DNA of 64,000 bases, taken from Dyella terrae. Its GTDB lineage: Bacteria > Pseudomonadota > Gammaproteobacteria > Xanthomonadales > Rhodanobacteraceae. The stretch is taken from contig NZ_SIZZ01000003.1 of NCBI RefSeq assembly GCF_004322705.1, positions 248,001 to 312,000 of the forward strand. The letters run 5' to 3'. Position 1 is the stretch's first letter. Every line of letters starts with the position of its first letter. Positions 54,554 to 63,400 of the stretch are shown here, piece by piece. The translations under genes were made by a program, and so were the position numbers. The notes beneath the pieces are model-generated. The model was not told the origin of the DNA and searched no databases. It saw nothing but the letters and a program-made list of their open reading frames with translations.

Positions 54554-56131
54554 ATGCCAAGCAAAGGAAGAACCGCCTTGCGCGTCGCAGCCGTGGTCAT
54601 TGGCCTGGGTGCGCTGGCGTGGCACAACATGCATCCGCGCCAGGCGGCGACGGAGGACAACGAAGCCGCTGCTGCGGCACCGGTGAGCGCACCCACCACG
54701 CCCGCCAAGCCGGAAACCTGGCAGCTGGGCTCGCTGACGCTCACGCCCTGCGAACTGGGGCAGCCCAACAGTGGCATGACCACCGCCGCGTGGTGCGCGC
54801 CTTTTGAGGTGCCGGAGAACCGCAAGGATCCGAACAGCCGCAAGATCCGCCTGAAGCTGGGCATCATCCGGTCGACGGCGCAGCTGGCCAGCAAGGACAT
54901 GCTGGTGCTGCTGGCCGGTGGCCCGGGGCAGGCGGCGACCGAGACCTGGCCGGGCGTCGTGCCCGCCCTGCAGCCGCTGACGGCGCATCGCCACGTCGTG
55001 CTGCTGGATCAGCGCGGCACCGGCGGCTCCAACCCGTTGAGCTGCGCGACTGCGAACAAGGATGCCGGCGATACCGAAGAAGCCGGTCCGTTCGATGCCG
55101 ACAAGCTCAGCGATGACGCCGCCAAGTGCCTCAAGGAAGTCGAGCAGCGCGCCGATCCGCGCTACTACACGACCACCATCGCGGCCGAAGACCTCGAAGA
55201 CCTGCGCAAGGCGCTTGGCTCACCGACGTTCGACCTGGTGGGTGTCTCGTATGGCACGCGCATGGCGCAGCAGTATCTGGCGCATTACCCGGATGCGGTG
55301 CGTAGCGTGATCCTCGACGGCGTGGTTCCCAACGAGCTGGTGCTCGGCCAGGACTTCGCGCGCAACCTCGAGGATGCGTTGAAGGCCCAGTTCGCGCGTT
55401 GCACGGCCGACGTCGAATGCAAGAAGCACTTCGGCGACCCCTACCAGACGCTCTACCAGCTGCGCGATGCCCTGCGCGCCAATCCGCATGCGGTGAGCTT
55501 CCGCGATCCGCAGAACTACCAGACGGTGAAGCGCACACTCAGTGAGTACGCGCTGGCCAGCGTGGTACGCATGTTCGCGTACTCGCCCATCACCGCTGCG
55601 CTGTTGCCGGTGACCATCGACGCGGCGGCGCATGGCGATGTCGGCCCGCTGCTGGGTCAGGCGAAGCTGCTCTCGGGCGATTTGTCGGACACCATGAACA
55701 GCGGCATGCAGCTTTCGGTGATCTGTAGCGAAGACGTTGACCTGCTCAAGTCGCGTCCCGAAGATGCCAATGCCATGCTCGGCAATCGCATGGTCGATGC
55801 GCTGGAAGCCATGTGCTCGGTGTGGCCCAAGGGTGAGCGCCCGAAGGACTTCCACGCGCCGATGAAAACCGACAAGCCGGTGCTGTTGTTCTCGGGCGAA
55901 TTCGATCCGGTAACCCCGCCGCGCTACGGCGACGAGGTGCTCAAGAACCTGAGCAACGCACGTCACCTCGTGCTCAAAGGCCAGGGCCACAACGTGATTA
56001 ACGCAGGCTGCGCGCCCGATGTCGTGAAGACCTTCATCGAAGACAACGCGCCGGCCAAGCTGGAAACCAAATGCCTCGATCGCCTGCGCCCGACGCCGGT
56101 GTTCATCGATTTCAATGGAGCAGCACCATGA
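54554..56131 (+). CDS. Exported or membrane-anchored S33-family alpha/beta hydrolase with TAP-like C-terminus
   Basis: A 525-residue protein with an N-terminal hydrophobic segment (LRVAAVVIGLGALAWHNM) that could be a signal or anchor, then an Ala/Pro-rich linker. The catalytic triad is Ser232 in GVSYGTR, Asp451 in FSGEFDPVTPP and His479 in GQGHN. GGPGQAATE and DQRGTGGSNPL are the HGGPG-type and DQRG motifs of proline iminopeptidase and tripeptidyl peptidases. It would cleave short peptides or amides in the periplasm. AAGGA precedes the ATG. It lies 60 bp after the XRE gene, and its stop overlaps the ABC ATPase start. Confidence 0.88.
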   Translation: MPSKGRTALRVAAVVIGLGALAWHNMHPRQAATEDNEAAAAAPVSAPTTPAKPETWQLGSLTLTPCELGQPNSGMTTAAWCAPFEVPENRKDPNSRKIRLKLGIIRSTAQLASKDMLVLLAGGPGQAATETWPGVVPALQPLTAHRHVVLLDQRGTGGSNPLSCATANKDAGDTEEAGPFDADKLSDDAAKCLKEVEQRADPRYYTTTIAAEDLEDLRKALGSPTFDLVGVSYGTRMAQQYLAHYPDAVRSVILDGVVPNELVLGQDFARNLEDALKAQFARCTADVECKKHFGDPYQTLYQLRDALRANPHAVSFRDPQNYQTVKRTLSEYALASVVRMFAYSPITAALLPVTIDAAAHGDVGPLLGQAKLLSGDLSDTMNSGMQLSVICSEDVDLLKSRPEDANAMLGNRMVDALEAMCSVWPKGERPKDFHAPMKTDKPVLLFSGEFDPVTPPRYGDEVLKNLSNARHLVLKGQGHNVINAGCAPDVVKTFIEDNAPAKLETKCLDRLRPTPVFIDFNGAAP

Positions 56132-56862
56132 TCGAAGTAAGGGATCTGCATAAATCGTTCGGCACGGTGAAGGCCGTCGACGGCGTGAGCTTCACCGCTC
56201 GCGATGGCGAAATCACCGGCCTGCTTGGCCCCAATGGCGCGGGCAAGACCACCACGCTGCGCATGCTTTACACGCTGATGAATCCGGACAGCGGCCAGGT
56301 GCTGGTCGACGGCATCGACGCGGCCAAGGATGCGCTGGGCGTGCGTCGCGAACTGGGCGTGCTGCCCGATGCGCGCGGTTTGTACAAGCGCCTGACGGCG
56401 CGCGAGAACATCAACTACTTCGGCGAGCTGCAGGGTCTGAGCAAGGAAGAGTTGGCCACCCGTCGCGAGGCGCTGATCCGCGGGCTGGAGATGGAAGACA
56501 TCGCCGATCGCCGCACGGAGGGTTTCTCGCAGGGCCAGCGCGTGAAGACCGCGATTGCCCGCGCGCTGATTCATGACCCGCGCAACGTGATCCTCGACGA
56601 GCCGACCAATGGCCTGGACGTGATGGCGACCCGTGCCCTGCGTCAGTTCATGCTGAAGCTGAAGGCCGAGGGCCGCTGCGTGCTGTTCTCCAGCCACATC
56701 ATGCAGGAGGTTGCGGCACTGTGCGATCGCATCGTCGTGATTGCGCACGGCCGCGTCGTTGCCGATGAATCGCCGCAGGCACTGCGTGAGCAGACGGGCG
56801 AGAACAATCTGGAAGATGCATTCGTGAAGATCATCGGTAGCGAAGAGGGGCTGGCAGCATGA
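56128..56862 (+). CDS. ABC exporter ATP-binding protein (NatA-like)
   Basis: A 244-residue ATPase: Walker A LLGPNGAGKTTTLRM, signature FSQGQRVKTAIARAL, Walker B VILDEPTNGLDVMA, and H-loop SSHIMQEV. The signature reads SQGQ rather than SGGQ, which is common in the NatA group. NatAB-type exporters move sodium or other cargo outward. It is coupled by ATGA both to the hydrolase before it and to the permease after it. Confidence 0.92.
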   Translation: MIEVRDLHKSFGTVKAVDGVSFTARDGEITGLLGPNGAGKTTTLRMLYTLMNPDSGQVLVDGIDAAKDALGVRRELGVLPDARGLYKRLTARENINYFGELQGLSKEELATRREALIRGLEMEDIADRRTEGFSQGQRVKTAIARALIHDPRNVILDEPTNGLDVMATRALRQFMLKLKAEGRCVLFSSHIMQEVAALCDRIVVIAHGRVVADESPQALREQTGENNLEDAFVKIIGSEEGLAA

Positions 56863-58064
56863 ACATGAAACCTCCGAGCGTCCGCAAGACGCGTGCGTTC
56901 ATCACGGTCTTCCTGAAGGAAGTCCGCGAAAACCTCCGTGACCGCCGCACGCTCATCAACGCCTTCCTCACCGGCCCGCTGCTGGCGCCGCTGATGTTCG
57001 TGATGATGATCAACATCAGTCTCAACCGCGAACTCGACAAGGCCGAAAAGCCGCTCCATGTGCCGCTGATTGGTGCGGAGTTTGCTCCCAACCTCGTCGG
57101 CGCGCTGGAGGCCGGAGGCATCGTGCCGCAAGCGGCCATCGCGAACCCGGAAGCGGCAGTGCGCAAGCAGGACGTCGATATCGTGCTGCGCATTTCGCCG
57201 GACTACGCCAAGGCCTGGCGCAAGGGCGAGCCCGTGCAGGTCGAGCTGATCTACGACTCGTCGCAGCGCGAAACCAACACGGCGGTCGAACGCGTATCGA
57301 AGCTGGTCGAAGGCTATGCACGCCAGCAGGGCGCGATGCGCCTGGTGGCTCGCGGCCTGTCGCCGGGCGTGGCATGGCCGGTGGGCGTGGCCAAGCGTGA
57401 CCAGGCTACCGCGCAGTCGCGTGCGGTGCTGATGTTCGGCATGCTGCCGTACTTCTTCGTACTGACGATCTTCCTGGGTGGCATGTACCTGGCGATCGAT
57501 TTGACGGCCGGTGAGCGCGAGCGTCAGTCGCTGGAGCCGCTGTTTGCAAATCCGGTGGCGCGATGGAAGATCTTTGCCGGCAAGCTCGCGGCGATCTGCG
57601 TTTTCTCGGCCGCCAGCCTGCTGATCAGCCTCCTGGGTTTCAGCATCGTCGGTCACTTCATTCCCGTTGAAAAACTGGGCATGGAGGTGAACCTTGGCAT
57701 GCATTTCGCCACGCACGTGCTGATGTTGATGCTGCCGCTGATTATCCTGCTCGGCGCCCTGCAGTCGATGGTCGCTGCATTCGCAAAGACTTACCGCGAA
57801 GCCCAGACCTATCTGTCGCTGCTGATGTTCGTGCCGGTGATTCCCAGCGTGATCCTGCTGGTGATGCCCATCAAGGCGCAGGACTGGATGTTCTCGGTGC
57901 CGCTCCTTGGCCAGCACCTTGGCATCATGAACCTGCTGCGCGGCAATCCGATCAGCATGGCGCAGCTGGGCCTGTGCATGGCCGGCAGCCTGGGCGCCGC
58001 CCTGGTGGTTTCGGTGCTCACCGCACAGCTCTATCGCTCCGAGCGTCTGGCCATCTCCGTCTGA
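56859..58064 (+). CDS. ABC exporter permease (NatB-like)
   Basis: A 401-residue permease with an N-terminal helix (LINAFLTGPLLAPLMFVMMI), a periplasmic domain of about 150 residues, and five further helices. The NatB/ABC2_membrane_3 layout is visible in LTAGERERQSLEPLFANPVA. It forms the exporter with the preceding ATPase. Cargo is unknown. The neighbouring periplasmic hydrolase and the peptidase downstream make a peptide or lipopeptide plausible, but that is a guess. Confidence 0.9.
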   Translation: MNMKPPSVRKTRAFITVFLKEVRENLRDRRTLINAFLTGPLLAPLMFVMMINISLNRELDKAEKPLHVPLIGAEFAPNLVGALEAGGIVPQAAIANPEAAVRKQDVDIVLRISPDYAKAWRKGEPVQVELIYDSSQRETNTAVERVSKLVEGYARQQGAMRLVARGLSPGVAWPVGVAKRDQATAQSRAVLMFGMLPYFFVLTIFLGGMYLAIDLTAGERERQSLEPLFANPVARWKIFAGKLAAICVFSAASLLISLLGFSIVGHFIPVEKLGMEVNLGMHFATHVLMLMLPLIILLGALQSMVAAFAKTYREAQTYLSLLMFVPVIPSVILLVMPIKAQDWMFSVPLLGQHLGIMNLLRGNPISMAQLGLCMAGSLGAALVVSVLTAQLYRSERLAISV

Positions 58065-58077
58065 CCGAACGCGCTAC

Positions 58078-58111
58078 CATGGGGTCTTCCGTTTCAGAGG
58101 AAGACCCCATG
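58078..58111 (+). promoter_or_regulatory. Perfect hairpin covering the ribosome site and start codon of the M49-like gene
   Basis: CATGGGGTCTTCC (58078-58090) and GGAAGACCCCATG (58099-58111) are exact inverted repeats with an 8-base loop. The right arm contains the GGAAG ribosome site and the ATG of the next gene. If formed in RNA, it would block translation initiation. It begins 14 bases after the ABC permease stop, so it could also act in ending that transcript, although no T-run follows. Confidence 0.7.
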
Positions 58112-59824
58112 CGTCAGCGCCTGCTTGCCATTAGCCTTCTTGCGGTCCTCGCCGGCTGTTCGTCCCATCAGGACGACCATGCCGCGCCCGCGCCCGCCGC
58201 ACCTGCCGCCGCCAGCACGGCCGCGAAGGAACCGCCGCCGGCCTCCACGGATGCCGACCTGGTCAAGCAGCACATGGGCGACTACGCCACGGTGCGCCTG
58301 ACGGCGGATCTGTCGGCCTTCGACGAGAAGCAAAAGCAGATGATCGCCCTGCTGGTGCAGGCAGCCGACGTCACCAACAGCCTTTACTGGCAGCAGTCCT
58401 GGGGTGACAAGAACGCCCTGATGCAGCGTATCTCCGACGAAGACACGCGCCGCTACGCCGAGATCAACTACGGCCCCTGGGATCGCCTCAACAATGACGA
58501 ACCCTTCGTGGCCGGCGTCGGTCCGCGCCCGCCGGGCGTGCAGTTCTATCCGGCCGACATGACCAAGGACGAGTTCGAGAAGTCCGATCTCAAGGACAAG
58601 ACTTCGCTCTATACCGTCATCCGTCGCGATGCCAGCGGCGCTCTGGTGAGCGTGCCGTTCCACGAGGCCTACAAGACGGATCTGGAAAAAGCCGCCGGCC
58701 TGCTGCGCCAGGCCGCCGAGCTGTCGTCCGACAAGGATTTCGCCAGGTACCTGAAGCTGCGCGCCGATGCTTTGCTCAGCGACGATTATCGTCCGAGCGA
58801 TTTCGCGTGGATGGCGATGAAGAAGAATCCGGTCGACATCGTCATCGGCCCGATCGAAACCTACGAAGACCAGCTGTTCGGTTACAAGGCCAGCTATGAA
58901 AGCTATGTCCTGGTGAAGGACCAGGCCTGGAGCGCCAAGCTTTCCCGCTTCGTGAAGTATTTGCCGGAGTTGCAGCGCGAGTTGCCGGTGGATGCGAAAT
59001 ACAAGGCGGAGAAGCCCGGTTCCGATGCCGACCTCAATGCGTACTTCGCGGTGTACTACGCCGGTGACGCCAACGTCGGCGCCAAGACCATCGCCATCAA
59101 CCTGCCCAATGACGAAGAAGTGCAGCTGAAGAAGGGCACGCGCCGGCTGCAGCTGGAAAACGTCATGCAGGCGAAGTTCGACAAGATCATGTTGCCGATC
59201 GCCAAGGAACTGATTGCCGATGACCAGCAGTCGCACCTGACCTTCGACGCCTTCTTCGAGAACACCATGTTCCATGAAGTTGCCCACGGCCTGGGGATCA
59301 AGCAGACGCTCACCGGCAAGGGCATGGTGCGCGGCGCGCTGAAGGATCAGGCGTCGAGCTTCGAAGAAGGCAAGGCGGACATCCTTGGCCTTTACATGGT
59401 CAGCAAGCTGGCCGAGAAGGGTGAGTTGGACAAGGCGAAGCTGATGGACAACTACGTCACCTTCCTCGCCGGCATCCTGCGCTCAGTGCGCTTTGGCGCC
59501 AGCGACGCGCACGCGAAGGCGAACATGGTGCGCTTCAATTTCTTCAAGCAACAGGGCGCATTTACGCGCGATGCCACCACCGGCCGCTATCGCGTGGACT
59601 TCGACAAGATGACGGCTGCGATGAATGCGCTGTCGTCGAAGTTGCTCACCATCCAGGGTGATGGCGATTACGACGCGGCCAAGCAGCTGACCGACAGCAT
59701 GGGTAGTGTCGATGCGGAGCTGGCCGGTGATTTGAAGCGCCTGTCGACGGCGAAGATCCCGGTGGACATCAGCTTCGAGCAGGGCTTGGATGTGCTGGGT
59801 GTAGCGGCGCCGGCGGCGAAGTAA
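58109..59824 (+). CDS. M49-like (dipeptidyl peptidase III-related) zinc metallopeptidase lipoprotein
   Basis: A 571-residue protein with a lipobox LAGC (Cys17) and an Ala/Pro-rich linker. The zinc site is HEVAHGLG (His389-His393) with EEGKAD (Glu419-Asp424) 30 residues on. The surrounding FFENTMFHEVAH and DQASSFEEGKADILGLYM resemble the M49 family, except that classical DPP III has a six-residue HExxGH motif and here it is the standard five-residue HExxH. It probably removes dipeptides from peptides at the outer face of a membrane. The start lies inside a perfect hairpin arm. Confidence 0.85.
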   Translation: MRQRLLAISLLAVLAGCSSHQDDHAAPAPAAPAAASTAAKEPPPASTDADLVKQHMGDYATVRLTADLSAFDEKQKQMIALLVQAADVTNSLYWQQSWGDKNALMQRISDEDTRRYAEINYGPWDRLNNDEPFVAGVGPRPPGVQFYPADMTKDEFEKSDLKDKTSLYTVIRRDASGALVSVPFHEAYKTDLEKAAGLLRQAAELSSDKDFARYLKLRADALLSDDYRPSDFAWMAMKKNPVDIVIGPIETYEDQLFGYKASYESYVLVKDQAWSAKLSRFVKYLPELQRELPVDAKYKAEKPGSDADLNAYFAVYYAGDANVGAKTIAINLPNDEEVQLKKGTRRLQLENVMQAKFDKIMLPIAKELIADDQQSHLTFDAFFENTMFHEVAHGLGIKQTLTGKGMVRGALKDQASSFEEGKADILGLYMVSKLAEKGELDKAKLMDNYVTFLAGILRSVRFGASDAHAKANMVRFNFFKQQGAFTRDATTGRYRVDFDKMTAAMNALSSKLLTIQGDGDYDAAKQLTDSMGSVDAELAGDLKRLSTAKIPVDISFEQGLDVLGVAAPAAK

Positions 59825-59844
59825 GCGGTTTGAAGGGCAGCAGG

Positions 59845-59869
59845 AAGGGGCTCCCCAGGGAGCCCTTTT
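59845..59869 (+). terminator. Rho-independent terminator
   Basis: AAGGGGCTCCC pairs with GGGAGCCCTT (one bulged G), followed by TT, about 20 bp after the M49-like gene. Confidence 0.75.
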
Positions 59870-59910
59870 CGTTTGCAAGAATGAAAGACCACTGCGCGAT
59901 TTGGGTTGCC

Positions 59911-59936
59911 GTCATTCCGGCTTTCGCCGGAATGAC
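59911..59936. repeat. Single REP-like palindrome
   Basis: GTCATTCCGGCTTTCGCCGG followed by AATGAC is the same palindromic family as the units at 11405 and in the 14.5-15.5 kb array. It sits between convergent genes. Confidence 0.8.
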
Positions 59937-59977
59937 GATCAAATAGGTCGTTTCGAAGGATTGGGTGATCGCCTCGA

Positions 59978-60823
59978 TCAGCCCGCCGTAGCCAACACCC
60001 ACGCCGCCACTGCTTCCGCATGCTCCATATGCAGATGATGCCCACCCGCCATCTGCGTCACCTCAATCGAAGCAACGCACGCCGCCCGTTCAGCCATCTG
60101 CGCCGACGGCAGGTAAGGCGTCGCCGGCTCTGCCAGCAGCATGTGCGTCGGTGCCTCGATGCCGGCCAGAATGGCCCGGATCTGGGCTTCCGCGATGCGT
60201 AACGGACTCGTGCGTGTCAACCGGGGATCGCTGCGCCACGACCAGCCATCCGCCACTTCGAGCAAGCCGCGCTCGACGATCGGTCGGGCCAGGTCGGCGC
60301 GCAGGCCGCTGGCCATCACGCGGGCGGTCACGGCCTGTTCGATATCCCTGAATACGCGCAGGGATTTGTTGTTGGGCGCGACGGCCAACCCCTCGCGGAA
60401 CCGCTTCAGGGTGAGCGAGCCATCGTCACCCAGGGGGCCCAGCCCTTCCACGGCAAAGAAGCGTTCGACGCGTTGCGGTGCGGCGGCCGCCAGCAAGGCG
60501 CCAACACCGGCGCCCATGGAATGCCCAAGCAAAGTGAAGCGATCGATGCCGAGCGCATCGAGCGCTGCCAGCACAAATCGCACGTAATCGGGGAAGTGGT
60601 ACGACATGCCCGCGGGCAGGTGGTCTGAATGCCCGTGGCCGGGAAACTCAAGCGCCACGACACGGAAGCGCGACGCGAGTTGCGGTGCCAGCAGGGCATG
60701 GCTGCCGGCGTTATCGAGCCAGCCGTGCAAGGCGAGCATGGGCGGCAAGCTGTCCTCGCCCCAGACCTGCGCAGCCAGCGTCAGGCCGGGTACCTCCACG
60801 CGAAGTTCGCGCGGTACGGTCAT
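59978..60823 (-). CDS. Alpha/beta hydrolase
   Basis: A 281-residue cytoplasmic hydrolase of the MhpC/BioH-like superfamily. Motifs are LALHGWLDNAGS (oxyanion), LEFPGHGHSDH, the nucleophile elbow GHSMGAG, and the C-terminal GGHHLHMEH. It resembles serine hydrolase-like proteins of animals (SERHL) by the HGWLDNA and PGHGHSDH motifs. Its ATG overlaps the hemH stop by ATGA, so it is translated with hemH. A link to haem metabolism is not established. Confidence 0.85.
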   Translation of the reverse strand: MTVPRELRVEVPGLTLAAQVWGEDSLPPMLALHGWLDNAGSHALLAPQLASRFRVVALEFPGHGHSDHLPAGMSYHFPDYVRFVLAALDALGIDRFTLLGHSMGAGVGALLAAAAPQRVERFFAVEGLGPLGDDGSLTLKRFREGLAVAPNNKSLRVFRDIEQAVTARVMASGLRADLARPIVERGLLEVADGWSWRSDPRLTRTSPLRIAEAQIRAILAGIEAPTHMLLAEPATPYLPSAQMAERAACVASIEVTQMAGGHHLHMEHAEAVAAWVLATAG

Positions 60824-61872
60824 GGTGCCAGCCAGCCTTGCAGATGGCGCATCGTCAGTGCAGCGAGGCTCGTGACCTGGTCGCGGCTGTCGTTGAGCGC
60901 GGGGATGTATCGCAGTTCCTGGCCACCCGCTTCGCGGAAGAAATCGCTGTTCTGCATCGCGATCTCTTCCAGCGTTTCCAGGCAATCGACGGCAAAACCG
61001 GGGCACGCGACGTCGATGCGCTTGATGCCATCGGCGGCGAGCTGGCGCACCGTGGCATCGGTGTAAGGCTGCAGCCACTGCTCGCGCCCGACGCGCGACT
61101 GGAAGCTGACCACGAGCTCATCGGCTGACAGACCCAGTTGCTCGCGCAGTCGCTCGGCGGTGGCGAGGCACTGCGCGTGGTAAGGATCGCCCAGTCGCAC
61201 ATAGCGCTCGGGAATGCCGTGGAAGGAGAGCAGCAATTTTTCGCCGCGGCCGTTCTGCGCCCACCACGCGCGGATGCTGTTCGCCAGCGCATCGATATGC
61301 GCGCGATCGTTGTGGTAGTCGTTGACGACGCGCAGTTCCGGCGGCCAGCGCAGCGTCTTCATCGCATCGGCGACGGCGTCGATCACCGAGCCGGTGGAGG
61401 TGGCCGAGTACTGCGGGTAGAGCGGTAGCACCAGCAACTGGCGAATGCCGTCCTGCTGCATGCGCGCCACTTGTCGGGCAACGGATGGCTCGCCATAGCG
61501 CATGGCCAGTTCGACGCGCACGGGCGCACCCAGCCGGTCGAATTCGGCCTGCAGATGACGGGCCAGCGATTGGCTGCCCACCCGCAGCGGCGAACCCTGC
61601 GAGGTCCAGATGCGCGCATAGGCATGGGCGGAGCGGGACGGACGCACGCGCAGGATGACGCCGTGCAGGATCAGCCACCAAAGCCAGCGCGGGTAATCGA
61701 TGACGCGGGGGTCGGCGAGAAACTGGGCCAGGTAGGGCCTCACCGCCTTGGCTGTGGGCGCTTCGGGCGTGCCGAGATTGACCAGCAGCACGCCGACGGT
61801 GGCTGTCTGGGACTTAACCGGCGGGTGGCCGGAAACCTCGGTCGGGCCGGTATAGTGATTGGCGCTAGGCAT
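60820..61872 (-). CDS. hemH: Ferrochelatase
   Basis: A 350-residue enzyme that inserts Fe2+ into protoporphyrin IX, the last step of haem synthesis. LLVNLGTPEAPTAKAVRPYL, YPQYSATSTGSV and the catalytic histidine His218 in LSFHGIPERYV are clear, as is FAVDCLETLEEI with the second metal-site glutamate. It is the first gene of a two-gene unit with an alpha/beta hydrolase. It is divergent from the SYLF gene, 120 bp apart. Confidence 0.96.
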   Translation of the reverse strand: MPSANHYTGPTEVSGHPPVKSQTATVGVLLVNLGTPEAPTAKAVRPYLAQFLADPRVIDYPRWLWWLILHGVILRVRPSRSAHAYARIWTSQGSPLRVGSQSLARHLQAEFDRLGAPVRVELAMRYGEPSVARQVARMQQDGIRQLLVLPLYPQYSATSTGSVIDAVADAMKTLRWPPELRVVNDYHNDRAHIDALANSIRAWWAQNGRGEKLLLSFHGIPERYVRLGDPYHAQCLATAERLREQLGLSADELVVSFQSRVGREQWLQPYTDATVRQLAADGIKRIDVACPGFAVDCLETLEEIAMQNSDFFREAGGQELRYIPALNDSRDQVTSLAALTMRHLQGWLAP

Positions 61873-61992
61873 GCGTGCGACTTGCTCCCGTCAAGCCGCC
61901 AAGTCTGCCACAAGCGGTCCCGCGCACCGTGCGATGGTGCGTCGCAGGGACCCTCGAAGCAGGACACCTCGAAACACGCACAGGAGTCACCC

Positions 61993-62682
61993 GTGATCAA
62001 AGCCCCGTTGCACCGTTTGTTGCTTGCCGCGCTCGTCCTTCTGGTCCCGGCCATGTCCGTTCATGCGGAGGATCCGCCGCTGGTGCGTGCGACCAACTCG
62101 GTGCGCGTGCTCAAGGAGATCATGGAAGCCCCGGATAAATCGATCCCGGTGGACCTTCTCAAGGAAGCCCATGCCATCGCGGTCATCCCGGACATGGTCA
62201 AGGCTGGTTTCATCTTCGGCGGTCGCCGGGGCGAGGGCCTGATCTCGGTGAAGGGGCCGGACGGCACCTGGTCGAACCCCAGCTTCGTCACCCTGACCGG
62301 CGGCAGCGTCGGCTTCCAGGCGGGCGTCTCGTCGACCGATGTGATCCTGGTCTTCCGTACCCAGCGTGGCGTGGATTCCATCGTCAACGGCAAGTTCACC
62401 CTGGGCGCCGATGCGGCGGCCGCAGCCGGCCCGGTGGGGCGTAATGCCGCAGCCTCGACCGACAGCCAGTTCAAGGCCGAGATCTACTCCTACTCCCGCT
62501 CGCGCGGCCTGTTCGCGGGCGTGGCCCTGGACGGCTCGGCCCTGCGCATCGATTACGACGCCAATGCCGAGGTCTACGGCCAGGGCATCACCCCGCGCCG
62601 GATCTTCGACGGCGGGGTCAACAACGTCCCGGGCCCGGTGGTCGATTTCCGTGATCGGCTTGAGGAGTACACTCAGCGATAA
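61993..62682 (+). CDS. Exported SYLF/YSC84-domain protein
   Basis: A 229-residue protein starting at GTG with AGGAG six bases before it. It has a signal peptide (LLLAALVLLVPAMSVHAE) and a SYLF domain (IAVIPDMVKAGFIFGGRRGE, GSVGFQAGVSSTDVILVF, AEIYSYSRSRGLFAGVALDG). SYLF domains bind lipids. The bacterial exported forms have unknown roles in the envelope. It precedes tatA by 83 bp and may share its transcript. Confidence 0.9.
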   Translation: MIKAPLHRLLLAALVLLVPAMSVHAEDPPLVRATNSVRVLKEIMEAPDKSIPVDLLKEAHAIAVIPDMVKAGFIFGGRRGEGLISVKGPDGTWSNPSFVTLTGGSVGFQAGVSSTDVILVFRTQRGVDSIVNGKFTLGADAAAAAGPVGRNAAASTDSQFKAEIYSYSRSRGLFAGVALDGSALRIDYDANAEVYGQGITPRRIFDGGVNNVPGPVVDFRDRLEEYTQR

Positions 62683-62765
62683 TGCACGGGAAGGGACCGG
62701 GCCGGTAAAATCGACCGGTTACGGTGGTTCAACCCAATCCGGTCCCGCCCCTGGAGCCTTTATTC

Positions 62766-62999
62766 ATGAGCATCACCCATCTCATTCTGCTGTTGATCGT
62801 CGTCGTGCTGATTTTCGGCACCAAGAAGCTGCGCAATATCGGTGGCGACCTTGGCGGTGCCGTGCGTGACTTCAAGAAGGGCCTGGACGGCGACGAGAAC
62901 GCCAAGTCCAAGGACGAGCAGCGCCTGCAGGCCGATCCGCCGCCCTCGAACACCACCAGCAGCAACCAGAACCAGAACGACACGCACGAGACCAAGTAA
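62766..62999 (+). CDS. tatA: Twin-arginine translocase subunit TatA
   Basis: A 77-residue protein: one N-terminal membrane helix ([22 protein letters not shown]), the hinge [10 protein letters not shown], an amphipathic helix [14 protein letters not shown] and a polar Asn/Gln/Thr tail. TatA oligomers form the pore for folded proteins. It is the first gene of tatABC, 17 bp from tatB. Confidence 0.95.
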   Translation: MSITHLILLLIVVVLIFGTKKLRNIGGDLGGAVRDFKKGLDGDENAKSKDEQRLQADPPPSNTTSSNQNQNDTHETK

Positions 63000-63016
63000 G
63001 GTCTCGCGTTCAGGTC

Positions 63017-63400
63017 ATGATCGAGATCAGCTTCGGCAAGCTGGTACTGCTCGCGCTCGTCGCGCTGATCGTACTCGGCCCGGAAAAACTGCCCGGCGCG
63101 GCGCGTACCGCCGGCGCGCTGCTGCGTCGGGTGCGTAACGGCTGGGACAGCGTCCGCTCGGAAGTGGAGCGCGAGCTGCAGGTCGAAGAGATCAAGAAGC
63201 AGGCGCGCGAAGCGGCTGCGCGGGCCGAATCGGCCCAGGCCGATCTTGATGCCACCTTGCGCAAGGTGCGCGAAGCGGGTGCCCAGCAGGTGGACGCACC
63301 GGCGCCGCCGGCAGCGTCCGAGCCGACGCCGGGCCCTGCGTCGCCAGTCGATGCGCCCGCGGACTCGCCCACGAAGGATGCTCCGCATGGCGGCGCCTGA
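63017..63400 (+). CDS. tatB: Twin-arginine translocase subunit TatB
   Basis: A 127-residue protein with MIEISFGKLVLLALVALIVL and LGPEKLPGAARTAG, the TatB signature. A long charged helix and a Pro/Ala-rich C-terminus follow. TatB joins TatC to recognise twin-arginine signal peptides. Its end overlaps the tatC start by 14 bases. Confidence 0.95.
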   Translation: MIEISFGKLVLLALVALIVLGPEKLPGAARTAGALLRRVRNGWDSVRSEVERELQVEEIKKQAREAAARAESAQADLDATLRKVREAGAQQVDAPAPPAASEPTPGPASPVDAPADSPTKDAPHGGA

